Shown in pieces: positions 14,107 to 23,959 of a stretch of 64,000 nucleotides of DNA; the first letter of the stretch is position 1, and every line of letters starts with the position of its first letter. Source of the DNA: Siphonodentalium dalli (taxonomy: Eukaryota; Mollusca; Scaphopoda; Gadilida; Siphonodentaliidae). Both the position numbers and the translations under genes were made by a program. Where the stretch lies: the NCBI GenBank assembly GCA_032622095.1, contig CP136061.1, positions 187,310,369-187,374,368 on the forward strand, written 5' to 3'. The notes under the pieces are model-generated. The model was not told the origin of the DNA and did not search any database. It saw only the letters and a program-made list of their open reading frames with translations.

Positions 14107-17100
14107 ATTGGCATTACATGTATCTTTATATATGGGTATATATTTAAGTATATGGGTACTATGTAAGGACATTAAGCTAAAAAGAGGAGTGCACTTATTG
14201 TATTTGTAGTGCTTCTGATGAACAGGTAGTACTCGCCATTTCCCATGATGTAAGCACACAATAGTGCAATGCAAACAAAATAATTAAAACTGTCTTCAAA
14301 TATAAGATATTGTCCATAAATAACTAGTCATTAACAGATATACACATGCTGTTTTAAACTTAGATCATATATCATGTTATGTTTAGATCTTAATAGATAC
14401 ATACCTCCCTATTTGTTGTCCTTCATTAATACATAAAAGGGAGTTTTCTCCCTTGAATTAGTTTTTAGCAAGCATATGAGACAAACATTGTATCTATCAT
14501 TCATTTTTTCAGAGCTTATAATTGTATCATTCTATACTATACCATAGTATTTATATTATATATCATTCAAGAATGTTCATATATATATAATTATATATAC
14601 ATGTATTTAATATAGTCACAATGAAAGCAATTAATCTTCAATTACTGGACTCATTAAAGTTTTCTTCTTACTGCTAAACAGCTTTGCCAACTGATTAGCT
14701 ATAACTTAATTTTGTTTCTATTTTATTTTATTCTCATTCTTTATTATTTATCACACAAATCAACAAAATCAACCACATTTTTATAACGTTATTATACTGT
14801 AATTACTCTGCCCATCAGGGCATCTTGATTGACAAATAAACTATTCTACAAGGATAATATGACATGGTTGTCACAATTGGTAATAGAAACATCACTTGGT
14901 TGCATGCAATGTATTAAATTTATATAACAATTTATGTCTATATGATAAATACTGAATATGAGATTTAGTCAGACTGTAGACAGTCTGTTGGATAGCAGAT
15001 ATATTTATCTCCACAACATGATTAGCACAATAAGAAATCAAGTCAATTTTGATGCATATATGCAGTTATGTACTACACTAGTGGTGGACTTCAAACTGAA
15101 AACAGCTAGGCTAGGGCTAAAGAACCTCTCAACCCATCTAATCACTCCAGAATATATTCCCACATGCATTCAGTTCTAAAAGTATATATCGTACCATATG
15201 GAATCCTTTGAACAGTTCGATCAGCTAGAATTACCATATCGACAGGATTTGAAAGAAATCTAACTCCACCTGTGCTTTCGTCAGGAGAAACATACAAGGC
15301 TGCTACCAAATTAACCTGCTACAAAACTATGTAGTGCGACCAGCAGTGGAATACACCTCAACTGTATGTCGAAAGATTACAAAAAAAGTTCAAAACTAAA
15401 TACAGATGGAGTAGTAGCCCTACTGCAATGAATAAAACACTCTGAATGCCAGTGAATGGGAGTCCCTTGAAAAACAAAGTACAATGCTTAAAGGTGTACT
15501 GTACACTAAACCGGGCCATTTATGGGACCATCTCCTTTTATACTCAACAGAATATATTTAACAAATGAATGAATTTGAGCCATGGATTAGTGCAAAATAC
15601 ACTCATGCGCTCAATATGCAAACAACAGGACACACAAGTCAACCAGTACAAACAAATGGTTTTTTTTCATCAGCAATCAGAATATGGAAAAAGTTCCCAA
15701 AGGATGTTTTCAAAGCATCAACACTGGAACAATTCGCTGCTCTCATCCACACAAAGGCTTTGAGGTAGGACATGAGGAAGAAGATGATGATGAATAAGCC
15801 ATCAACATGTATTTAACTCACAATATTTAATCATGCACCATTGGTTTTTAAATGCACTCCTCTGTCTGACAACAGTATGCTATTTCAGTGGTACATATTT
15901 ATGCCTCCGAAATGTGTACTATACAACAAAGAATAATGTACATGTAGTCTATTCGAATGTCAGCTAACTGGGACCTTGGCTAACTGGGACCTTGGGCTAA
16001 CTGGGACCTTGGCTAACTGGGACCATGACCAACTGGGACCTTGGCTAACTGGGACCTTTGGCTAACTGGGACCTTGGTTATATTTATTACATATATTAGT
16101 AGAATAGAACATTGATAATAGAATATTGTTTGTTTTATGTATGTTATTGCTTCAAAAATGTTTTAGATTTGTTTCAACCTGACTTAATAAAAAAAAAATA
16201 TTGTCAATCTATAAAACTGAAGGTCACTATTTTAATTTCTTATTTGTATCTTATTTGTATCTTATATATTTCTATGAATATTTATTGTTAATAAAGTCAA
16301 TAAAGTGATGGTTATTATGGGCATTCACAGTTAAGATGCAATAAAGTGGCGCCGGGGATTTGCGGGTCTCCCCCCAACTTTGTTAAAAATTCAAGTTGGC
16401 ATGCAATAGGTCAGGGTTATAGTTTACAGGTATATAGAATAAGTCAAATACAGTTTGTTCATGTATATAGTGTAGGAAAATAAATATGCAGGACATTCCA
16501 AGCTTTACATACATGTCATGTTCTACATGCATGTATATATAGATCTAACGATAATGGGATAGGGGGTGATTTCACGGGAAGTGTAGCAAGAAGGAATTGG
16601 ACACATATCTCCCTTAAATTCATGTTCAGTGTATGACCAACTTACCATTCATTTTTTATCATATAAAGGTATATTTATGTGACCGGAGCAGTAAATTTCA
16701 GCTGAATATGACTATTTTTTTGCAATTTTATGACCAGAAATGTGCATTATTTTGCCATTTTCTCTGTGCCAAACAGGAAATGGTCTCAATAATAAGGTGA
16801 TTATAAGAAAATATATAGTACAAAGGAAACAAGTTTCATACAGTAATTATAATCTAAGACATTCTGTTCTTATTAGTGAAAATTTCATGTAAAAATGTCA
16901 AAAATATGTAATTTTATGTCAATTTTTGTTATTTTGGAGACATTCCTTTAAAAAAAAAAAAAAAAAAAAAAAAAATCAAATCAACTACAGATGTGCTATT
17001 ATTTCTGTGATTAAAAATTAGTGATTTTTTTAGTTCTTTGATTAGTGATGACAAAAATTCCGTTAAAAAATGTCCTTTCCTGAACATGGCTTTTTCTGAA

Positions 17101-19598
17101 ATTTTCTCATTACCAGCCACCTTAACAAGGAAAGTAAATTTTAATAATGGCATTAGATGGCATGACAGACATAACTAACAGAAAGTTTAGTATGTAACAC
17201 ACTAGTAATGTAAAAAAAATTGATTTATCATTGTTTAAAAAAATGTCCTTTCCTGAACGATTTTTGACAATATGCATTGAGGTCATATATCGGAGGAAAA
17301 ACACCTGTAATCACCAGTGCAATATATATCACTTGGGAACACATATCAAATTTCTCAAAAACCTTTCAAGTATTTTCATCTCATGACTTAATAAAAATTG
17401 ATTTTAATGAAATAATTAATAATATATCTGAAGGTCCCAGTTAGCCAAGGTCCCAGTTAGCCAAGGTCCCAGTTAGCCAGAAGGTCCCAGTTAGCCAAGG
17501 TCCCAGTTAGCCTGACTTGAGGTCCCAGTTAGCCAAGGTCCCAGTTAGCTGGATACCGTCTATTCTCCATTTGCTGGGATGTTCAAATAATATAAGCAGT
17601 TAACAACTAGAGAAACAATGAACACCCTACATGCAGCTATGGAATCACATTCATTCACTTGAAGGGATGTTCAGATAATAAGTTTAACCCTTCCATGAAT
17701 GGAGCTTCCTGAAATTTGCGAAAACCCTGTGCAATGCATTCTCTTATATATGTGAGTCTCCCATAGGGAGCCTCACATAATATAAGAGAATTCATTGGCC
17801 TTATAACAATATTTACCTTGACCGTGTAAGCCAGTGCATTCTCTTATATATTCAAGGTTCCCTATGGGAGCTCGCGTATATAAGAGAATGCACTAGCAGG
17901 TGACAGGATCTTTAATGCTGTATTATTGCAGCTCCCATCATGAAAGGGTATATATATAAGGCTGATTGCTACATTAATAATCCAAAGATTAAAAATGAAT
18001 TAATGTGAATCAAGTACCTACAGCAAGTAATAAACTACAGACAGTGAGTAGGCTTAAACCTTTCTTTATGAGTATATAGTTCCTTTAAGAAATGTTCAGA
18101 TACTAAGTTCCAAAAATGACCATAGGTACATGTATCTGAACATTTTCTTCCAATAAATAGGGATTCCTTGAAGACTCCTTCTGCACTTATATATAATCTG
18201 TCATCTGATTATTTTTTCTCAAAACCCCTCCAGATGAGGAATAGTCCATTCCAATGTATACATTTATAACTGAGTGGGAGAATACATTTAGTAAAGAAAG
18301 CGTTAACTATTTACCTGTTGGCATTATTTCTGTCTCTAGTTGCTTCATCCAACCTGTTGTTGCTCCCTCTGAAAAGGTATAAAATTTAACCTATGAGATT
18401 TGTACTATTCATATATGTACCAAATTTGATAAGAATCACATAACTAAAACTGAAGTTATCTTCTGGAAATAAAAATAATCGGCAAATATTCTACATGTAA
18501 GTCGACAAAGGCCATAATTTCGGTAATAAAAGGCCTCTAGGCCACACATCCCCTGATTAACTTGGCTTTAAATGACCAGTGGCTTTTTTCAGTTATGAAT
18601 ACTTTATTCTAGGAACAATTAGTAATCATATCATGGAATAAAACTTTGTTTGTAACTCTCTATATGTTGTTAACACACCTTGTATTTATTTGATTAGACA
18701 CCAGAATAATCAGTAAATTCTGAGTCTTATATGAAGATATATCATCAGGAAATTGACAAATTATAAGTTGACAAGGACCATAACTCTGGTAAAATGGGCA
18801 GTCGACAGCACACATATTGGAACTTAAATTGACTCTTGTATTTTCATGTGGGTAATTATCCACTGTGCCATCTGGGATGAACGTGCCACGTACAACAGTG
18901 AATTCTACATGTATAGCCCCCCCAGGCTCCCCCAACACAAGTTTTTTTTCTTGTAACAATTAAGTGTGCATGAACATTAAAATATTGAATAAAAGTGACA
19001 CTAAATTTATCATCCGAAAACCAAAATAGTCTGCAAATTCTACGTTGACAATGACCATACATGTAACTGTGGTAAAAATTAATGGGCAGACCTCACCCAT
19101 ATTCGATCTAGACCTGTGCATCAGTAACTAATATAGCTCACATACCAAATATTGTTTAATTTCATTATAATTATTACTGAAAATACCATCTGGAAACCAT
19201 CTGGGATGAACGTGCCACGTACAACAGTGAATTCTACATGTATAGCCCCCCCTCCCCCAACACAAGTTTTTTTTCTTGTAACAATTAAGTGTGCATGAAC
19301 ATTAAAATATTGAATAAAAGTGACAATATATCAAGTTTCCTTTAATTGCTCAATCAATCATATGACATATAGAATGCAGTCAATATAGTGGAATATACTT
19401 CATGGGTGGTGGACGAACAGAAGGGCAAGGGTGGATAAAAGAGGCAAGAGGTACATCTGGATCCCCTGCATGCCACCCACCCCCACCTGAGAATAGTCAG
19501 TTCACAAACCTTGGGTTATGAAAGTAGATGTCACCAAATGTGAGCTCCACCATACAGGATACGGCTATCATCAAATAAATCACCCAGTTAGACTCCAT
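2836..19598 (-). CDS. DD3-3-like secreted protein A, 5' part (8 exons, continues off left edge)
   Basis: Spliced gene of the protein DD3-3 family; the family's biochemical role is unknown to me. Coding exons in transcription order: 19598-19510, 18368-18315, 9856-9770, 9404-9309, 7790-7652, 6866-6750, 3898-3740, 3038-2836. All introns are GT-AG and the frame stays open for 314 residues plus two bases. The start is the first ATG before a hydrophobic signal peptide (about residues 1-22, ending ...VELTFG), followed by [17 protein letters not shown], the family's N-terminal signature. Later blocks include [53 protein letters not shown] and NHLGNG, nearly all matched in the plus-strand gene at 23816-51361. 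Many cysteines and an N-W-T sequon fit a secreted glycoprotein. The exon 8 donor is intact, so the gene should continue left of base 1; I found no further exon in 1-2835. The largest intron (9857-18314) is 8.5 kb and full of transposon remains. Confidence 0.9.
3740..3898 (-). CDS. DD3-3-A exon 7
   Basis: 53 codons, phase 0 at both ends, acceptor ATTTCAG, donor GAG|GTAATG. Starts [20 protein letters not shown] and ends PDNKEDCE. The counterpart in the paralog is split differently, at [16 protein letters not shown]. Confidence 0.87.
4065..4281. repeat. Long inverted repeat (hairpin, about 90 bp arms)
   Basis: Left arm starts ACAGTAATGCCCTAAATAAT and is matched by ATTATTTAGGGCATAACTGT at 4262-4281. 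The arms pair through ATGGCTTGTTGCCATTCATC near the centre. Lies in intron 6 of DD3-3-A; probably the core of a palindromic MITE whose left end may be TTAA at 3953. Confidence 0.75.
4528..6639. repeat. Tandem array, about 12 copies of a ~160 bp unit, with 12 bp inverted ends
   Basis: Twelve copies of a unit containing CCAAGATGGCTGC, GGCCATGTTTTTTGGCCGAA, CTCGTTCCCATCTACATGTC and ACGACCTGTAGCCCGCGCCA run from about 4610 to 6560. Two unit types, TTTAGTCATGCAAAGAG and TTGAATTTTGAAATCC, alternate in an A-A-B order in the right half, giving a roughly 475 bp higher-order period. The block is bounded by TAGCTCAACTTA (4528-4539) and TAAGTTGAGCTA (6628-6639). Apparent small ORFs here are repeat artefacts. 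Lies in intron 6 of DD3-3-A. Confidence 0.85.
6750..6866 (-). CDS. DD3-3-A exon 6
   Basis: Exactly 39 codons, phase 0 at both ends, acceptor TTCACAG and donor GTAACT. Encodes [20 protein letters not shown], then [11 protein letters not shown]. This is the best conserved stretch relative to the plus-strand gene. Confidence 0.9.
7296..7540. mobile_element. TTAA-flanked palindromic MITE, copy C
   Basis: TTAA at 7292-7295 and 7541-7544; ends CCCTTTGAGTGCCAGG inverted. A near-perfect hairpin at 7342-7410 contains AATGCATTCTCTTATATATG and its complement. Very similar to the copy at 8438-8681. Confidence 0.85.
7652..7790 (-). CDS. DD3-3-A exon 5
   Basis: Acceptor ACCCAG, donor CAG|GTATGT. Encodes [16 protein letters not shown] through to [11 protein letters not shown]. 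The last 32 bases of the exon-intron junction are duplicated just downstream (7600-7651), giving a second identical donor that would end the exon at 7620. Only the 7652 donor keeps the frame with exon 6. Confidence 0.87.
8438..8681. mobile_element. TTAA-flanked palindromic MITE, copy D
   Basis: TTAA at 8434-8437 and 8682-8685; ends CCCTTTGASTGCCAGG. Hairpin core at 8484-8552 almost identical to that of copy C. The close match between the copies suggests recent activity. Lies in intron 4 of DD3-3-A. Confidence 0.85.
9309..9404 (-). CDS. DD3-3-A exon 4
   Basis: Acceptor TTGCAG, donor GTAAGT. Encodes [19 protein letters not shown], then [12 protein letters not shown]. The paralog has the equivalent TNQHGC and RDG blocks but with a longer insert between them. 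Confidence 0.88.
9770..9856 (-). CDS. DD3-3-A exon 3
   Basis: Acceptor TTTCCAG, donor GTGAGA. Encodes [17 protein letters not shown] followed by [13 protein letters not shown]. The 8.5 kb intron upstream is the largest in the gene. Confidence 0.88.
11147..11396. mobile_element. TTAA-type palindromic MITE, diverged copy E
   Basis: Right end GGG then TTAA at 11397-11400; left end CCCTTCCATCACTGATGC preceded by ATAA. Two hairpin modules with TGCATTCTCTTA and variant loops lie inside. Ends differ from copies C and D but match copies F, G and H (…GCTCCCATCATGAAT type). Confidence 0.65.
11640..12380 (+). pseudogene. LINE endonuclease-region remnant
   Basis: In broken frames the plus strand reads [35 protein letters not shown] and [13 protein letters not shown], which resemble the apurinic-type endonuclease domain and following linker of non-LTR retrotransposon ORF2. 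Stops and frameshifts are frequent. It lies in the 8.5 kb intron of DD3-3-A. The clade cannot be fixed from this. Confidence 0.6.
13410..13852. mobile_element. TTAA-flanked MITE (443 bp)
   Basis: TTAA at 13406-13409 and 13853-13856; terminal inverted repeat AGGTACTCAATCCGATCAGA is perfect over at least 20 bases. Non-coding. Confidence 0.8.
14075..14100. repeat. (AT)n microsatellite
   Basis: Uninterrupted TA dinucleotides. The surrounding 13857-15180 is AT-rich with no other feature recognised. Confidence 0.8.
15230..15400 (+). pseudogene. LINE ORF2 fragment, decayed
   Basis: Broken frames read [10 protein letters not shown] and, in another frame, [14 protein letters not shown], like the 'VRPxxEY' segment after the reverse transcriptase in LINE ORF2. 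Probably the same relic as 15565-15768. Confidence 0.4.
15565..15768 (+). pseudogene. LINE ORF2 C-terminus remnant
   Basis: An open stretch reads [20 protein letters not shown] and [13 protein letters not shown], close to the common C-terminal pattern 'FFPSAIRLWNxLP...SLexFK' of CR1/Jockey-group LINEs. No reverse transcriptase is intact nearby. A TTAAAGGTGTACTGTACAC transposon end lies just upstream at 15489. Confidence 0.6.
15955..17557. mobile_element. 1.6 kb element with inverted minisatellite ends and 8 bp target duplication
   Basis: GTCTATTC at 15947-15954 and again at 17558-17565 flanks the element. The left end has about seven tandem copies of GCTAACTGGGACCTTG (15961-16078); the right end has about seven copies in inverted orientation (17431-17549). 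Extreme ends GAATGTCAGCTAACTGGGAC and GGTATCCAGCTAACTGGGAC. The AT-rich interior has an A run at 16951-16975 and no recognisable transposase. Superfamily unknown. Confidence 0.75.
17688..17947. mobile_element. TTAA-type palindromic MITE, copy F
   Basis: TTAA at 17684-17687, ends CCCTTCCATGAATGGAGC and an inverted CCCTTTCATGATGGGAGC. Two hairpin modules with GCATTCTCTTATATATG. The right flank is TATA, so the duplication has decayed. Confidence 0.7.
18058..18306. repeat. Interspersed repeat related to 39976-40143
   Basis: Begins near TTAAACCTTTCTTT and ends near AAAGAAAGCGTTAAC; inside it shares GACCATTCC/GTCCATTCCAATGTATAC and TGGGAGAATNCATNTA with copies around 39976-40143 and 40180-40285. 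Probably another TTAA element family. Confidence 0.5.
18315..18368 (-). CDS. DD3-3-A exon 2
   Basis: A 54-base exon, acceptor TTTTCAG, donor GTAAAT. It encodes [18 protein letters not shown], matching [18 protein letters not shown] in the paralog. Phase 2 at both ends. Confidence 0.88.
18868..19000. repeat. Direct repeat, first copy (~130 bp)
   Basis: Begins CCATCTGGGATGAACGTGCC, ends AATAAAAGTGACA; repeated at 19198-19325 with a few bases missing from the C-rich part. Both lie in intron 1 of DD3-3-A. Confidence 0.85.
19198..19325. repeat. Direct repeat, second copy
   Basis: Near-identical copy of 18868-19000, about 330 bp away, in the same orientation. Suggests a recent segmental duplication within the intron. 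Confidence 0.85.
19510..19598 (-). CDS. DD3-3-A exon 1 (start, signal peptide)
   Basis: Encodes residues 1-29 plus two bases. ATG is followed by a hydrophobic stretch ([11 protein letters not shown]) and then DIYFHNP. The donor is AAG|GTTTGT. This exon ends inside the Arg codon of HNPR, a position where the plus-strand paralog has no intron. Confidence 0.88.
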
Positions 19599-22500
19599 AT
19601 TGTCTCACGTACTGTCCTCTGAGAATGTCTCTTTTCTGTAACTCATATGCAGGGATGACTGATTCAATCAGAGAAAATAAGATTAGCCCACAATGCTTAT
19701 CATGTCATCATGATGAACTACATAAACACGACAATATCGTGACCCAAAATGTATGAGTTAATAACATGGCTCCTAATAAGAACGCAAAGTTAACATTAGT
19801 CACTCTAAACTTCAAAAAAGCATACAGTAAGCACTGATAAGTACACTCACTGTACAGTGACGCATATCTCACGTGATGACAGTTAGACAATTAGCTGAAA
19901 CTGATAGTCATTGTCAGTTTCATTCATTGTTCAATATCGGTGAAATGGTTGTATGCGTTTGTTGTCTCTTCACATTTTGAAAAGTCCAGGTAAGATACTG
20001 CTTTAATCCATAATCACGGGAAAGAAGATCATAACGGTTAACATATTAATCTTGCTAGAGTTGTCAGGTATGAAACAACAGTGTTTATGATTCGCTTCGG
20101 TAAACTTATCGCGACACGGACTTCCAGTTTCACTTCCGGGTATAATATCTTACAATTCCCGCGAAATATCTTATTACAAATATACGGCACACGTTACTGG
20201 CAGATGGAATCCCAAATTGAAGCGAATGTTATGTTCTTGACAATTAACCAAATTGGCACCAACATGATGACATTTTTTTATTGAGACACAAACCATTATA
20301 TCTCCTAATTTCGAAGCAGCTTAAACGGTTAAACACATAACTGATCAGCTGTTCACAGGTGAGAACAGGTGTGCGTTTTCAAACAGACCACCTGAATATA
20401 TACTTTGTTTTTTGCTTGTTTGTGGAACTAAAAGTGAGTTAATTGTATCTTATCTGTATGGTTACGTCCAAGGAACCACTACTGGCAAGATAGGACGGAT
20501 GGATGAGCAGCAGTTTTTGATGCTATTTGTGGGGGGGGGGGGGGGGTGATCTAACATGGTCCCCAAATGCAGTATTTGCACTCAAATAGACACTATTTCT
20601 TATGACGTTTATCAAAATGACGTCGAACGCAAAGCAATTAAGTGTTGGTTTGCGTTCGATTTGCGTACGGCATGCTTAATACAGGTTCGATTTATTGCAG
20701 GCGAAACTTCGACCATGCACTCTACCAAAGCGTTGTTGGAATTAGGCGCTAAATTAATGTGTCAGTTCAGGTTCAGTGTGAAACTAGGTAACGAATGTTG
20801 ATTTTGTCGTGGAAGCTAGTGCATGTGTATACGTAGAGTCAAGACTTGAACGTTCTGCCGTCGTTGGGAATTATGGGTGGTAGTGGGGTGTAGGAGTCAA
20901 GACTCGAACGTTCGTCGTTGGGAATGGGTGCTAATATGGTATTTTAATTTGCCAGTTGGGTTTGAACATACATGTAAGTAAAAATTCTGTCTTTGATACG
21001 AAAGTTGTGCATTGAGTGTGGAATCGAAGGAGTATACCGGTATACACGGAAGATGCATGCGAATGGACACAGTCTGACCTACGGTCGTCAGTGAGTACCA
21101 TGAACTCAGTAAATTCGCCAGAACTCAGTTAGAAAAATCACATTCCCGGGACAGGCCTAATAATAGGACCTACAGTGTAAACAATACTGCTGACGCTAAT
21201 TAATGCTCTTTTAATCTTTCGGTTGAGTGCAAATCTGATAAAAGAATAAATGTTTAAAAGATCACAATGCGCGAAGCGCATGCAGTTTAAATTAATATAA
21301 TGCACGCGAAGCTCACAAAGGGGCTGCAGGCCCCTCCCCACTAAATAAAGGTTCCGAATTGAGCCGCGCAATGCAGGGCGTGTGATCATTAGGCTGCATG
21401 CTGATTAATGCAGGTTCCAAAGGAGGTCCATTTAAAATGTGCTGCAAGCTCCCTATACGTGCGCGACGCTCACGCAGTTTAAGATCATATAATGTGCGCG
21501 AAGCGCAGAAAGGGGCTGTAGGCCCCTCCCCCGCTAAATAAAGGTTCCGAATTGAGCCTGTTTCAGTTAGTATAGATAAAGTAAAATATTTTGATTGTTG
21601 CATTCCATATGTGCATGCATATACATGTACATGGGTTGGGGTGATGGGGGTAAAAATACAGTTTTATTGAAATAAAGTGTTCATGATACAAATGGGCCGC
21701 GCAGTGCAGGTGTGTGATCATTATGAGGCGGCATGCTTAATACAGGTTCCAAAGGGTTCAAAATGTTCAGCATGCTCCCGAATGAAGGCTCCTGAATTGA
21801 GAATGTTTCAGTTGGTGCATAGTAGTATTTAAATAATATACTGATTTTGTTTCGTTCAATATGTGCATACGTATATGTGGACTGGGTGTGTAGAAATACA
21901 GTTTTAGTGAAATAAAGTGTTCCAACGCGCATCCAGTAACAAAAAAGAGAAGCATGACCATTCCTGGCATTCCATGTGTCCATGAGCGCGGACACTAGAA
22001 AATAACAAAGCACATTTATATACTCGTCATTTTGTGACGGGCATGCAACCCCCTCGTATAAATTATATTTATCAAAAGTTTACAAAGTTATTTCTTGCTT
22101 TTTCTATTTTTAAAGATCATGGGACCTCACTTGACATGATCAGAACCACATGTCTACCATGAGAATTATGAGGCAACTTGAAATTATTTGCTGCAAAATA
22201 TGTATTTTTTTTAGAAGCAAAATTAATTTTTTGGATTCACTTAATTACTTTAATTATCATCACTTTTATTTGCTGAATGGGTTTAATAAACCTATTAGAC
22301 CTATTAAATGTGCACCTTTGTCATGTTTCATAGGTCGAAGGACGTTGTTAAATGCATGATATACTTATATACACTTTTTAAGCCGGCAATATCATACCAC
22401 TTCCCCGTCAAAGGAAATGAATTTTTGGCGGAAGTACTTTTCTTTGAATATGTGCTGTCAATGAATTTCCATGATGACTCGGGCTGAAGACAAGTTGCCC

Positions 22501-23565
22501 CGAGGGCCATGTCTGAGGTATCGGTGACCAAATAATTTTAACTTTCAGCCAGTATTGTCGGATTAATATTATCACTTGAATTTAATCCATGTGTGCGGGA
22601 ATACAAAGACAGCCTTAATGAGACAGTGTTTTTATGGAAAACTGTGATCATAATGTTGTATGTCCCAATTTTCCCATCTGAGGTACTCCAGGGCGAGTGA
22701 ACTTTGGCCTGAGTCGTCTCATTCCTATGCTGTGATATCCTCCCCTAGTGTACCAACTCACTCACCCTATCAGGTTTATTTCTGTTATATTGTTCTGGAA
22801 AATTATTTATGTGTGGTTTGAATCTTTTGATATGCCAGTTATTTCGTAAAGGTGATTTTTAACAAAATAAAAAGGTACTGCTAGAGTTGTATTTATTTGA
22901 AAAACTTATAAAAGTTTGCATGGGTGACGATGGTGAAATCAGACGATATTGCCTATAAGCCTCAGAACCATGGGCGTAACTATAAGCTAGGGTTCGATGG
23001 GCGGACGACCTGACCTGGGAAGGACTATGCTGTATTGTCCAACTATGCACTGTCTACACCATGCACATACATGCAACATACATGACACTGCATGTGCATT
23101 AAAAAATGACATTAATGTCAGCCATATTCGAAAAGGTAGCAAAGACATCTTTTCGATTTACAGAAGAGACAAAACAATTATACCAAGTTCAAAACAGATG
23201 GATTTTTTTCTTTGGACACTTACGATTAGTAGGCAATCGCGTTATTGTAAATATTAATGTTCCGTTCTCGTACTGAAGAATCGGTAGGCATCCAAAATCA
23301 TTCGCACTAAACATTGGCATTAATCTTTAGACAATACTTGCACAGTACACAAACTACCCATGATGTGGTTCGATTATAGCTTATGTATGGGAAATGAAAG
23401 TTAATATTTCATAATGTTCATCATCCGTCACCACGACACCAGGTCATGTCATTTGCTGCACTGATATCGCCCCATTGACTGCACTCCCCCACATCAATTA
23501 TGCCGTTGCTATCAGCTGACGAACCAGCCTTAGAGAAAAACTGGCTACGCCCATGCTCAGAACAG
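19599..23565. other. Shared upstream region between the two DD3-3 genes
   Basis: Divergent intergenic region with no ORF I can assign. It holds a G run at 20531-20547 and a degenerate repeated segment around 21297-21800 in which 'ccccnnctaaataaaggttc' and 'gtgtgatcatta' motifs recur two to three times. No TATA box can be assigned with confidence. Promoters of both genes should lie here. Confidence 0.5.
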
Positions 23566-23660
23566 AGCGTCCCAGTGGCTCAATTGTTAAGGTGCACTGC
23601 AAATTATGTGAACATATTAAGCCATCCAATGACAGTTAAGCTCGTTTGAATCCCAATAAG
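23566..23660 (+). repeat. tRNA-derived SINE-like fragment
   Basis: Contains a box A-like TGGCTCAATTG (near 23576) and, about 65 bases on, a box B-like CGTTTGAATCC. Spacing fits an RNA polymerase III promoter derived from a tRNA. The rest does not fold as a convincing tRNA, so a SINE head is more likely than a working tRNA gene. It lies just upstream of DD3-3-B. Confidence 0.35.
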
Positions 23661-23815
23661 CGTGGTTTGTGTACATGTATATGTGATCCCTGCACAGGGT
23701 GTTAACCTGATTTGTGTATCTGGGCAAGTTTTTCATTGGTTTCTACAATTACATACTCACATGAAATTTAAAAAACTTAAAACTGATAATGATAATATTC
23801 TATTTACTTGTAGAG

Positions 23816-23959
23816 ATGAGATTGTTATGTGGTATTGTTGCGTTCTTACTCCCAGCTGTCGTTGCTGACTTGTATCTTCATAATCCCAGAGGCTCTAATG
23901 ATCGACTGAATGAGAAGTCAGCAGCAAGAAAGAATGCGAATAGACTGTTTGATTCCCAG
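23816..23959 (+). CDS. DD3-3-B exon 1 (start, signal peptide)
   Basis: Residues 1-48. [17 protein letters not shown] is a typical signal peptide. The exon spans what is exons 1-2 and the start of exon 3 in the paralog, ending LFDSQ|GTATCT in phase 0. The two bases between the CTTGTAG acceptor and the ATG are the only exonic 5'UTR seen here. Confidence 0.9.

Noticed and set aside
21313-22013. Overlapping minus-strand open frames of about 100 codons
   Set aside because: They follow the repeated segment at 21297-21800 and share NLYLVGRG-like words only because the DNA is repeated.
23566-23660. Functional tRNA gene
   Set aside because: Box A and box B are roughly present but the spacing and stems do not form a proper cloverleaf; a SINE remnant is more likely.
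23816-23959. Lytic polysaccharide mono-oxygenase-like N-terminus (early His after the signal peptide)
   Set aside because: The predicted mature N-terminus is Asp, not His, so the copper brace cannot form as in that family.
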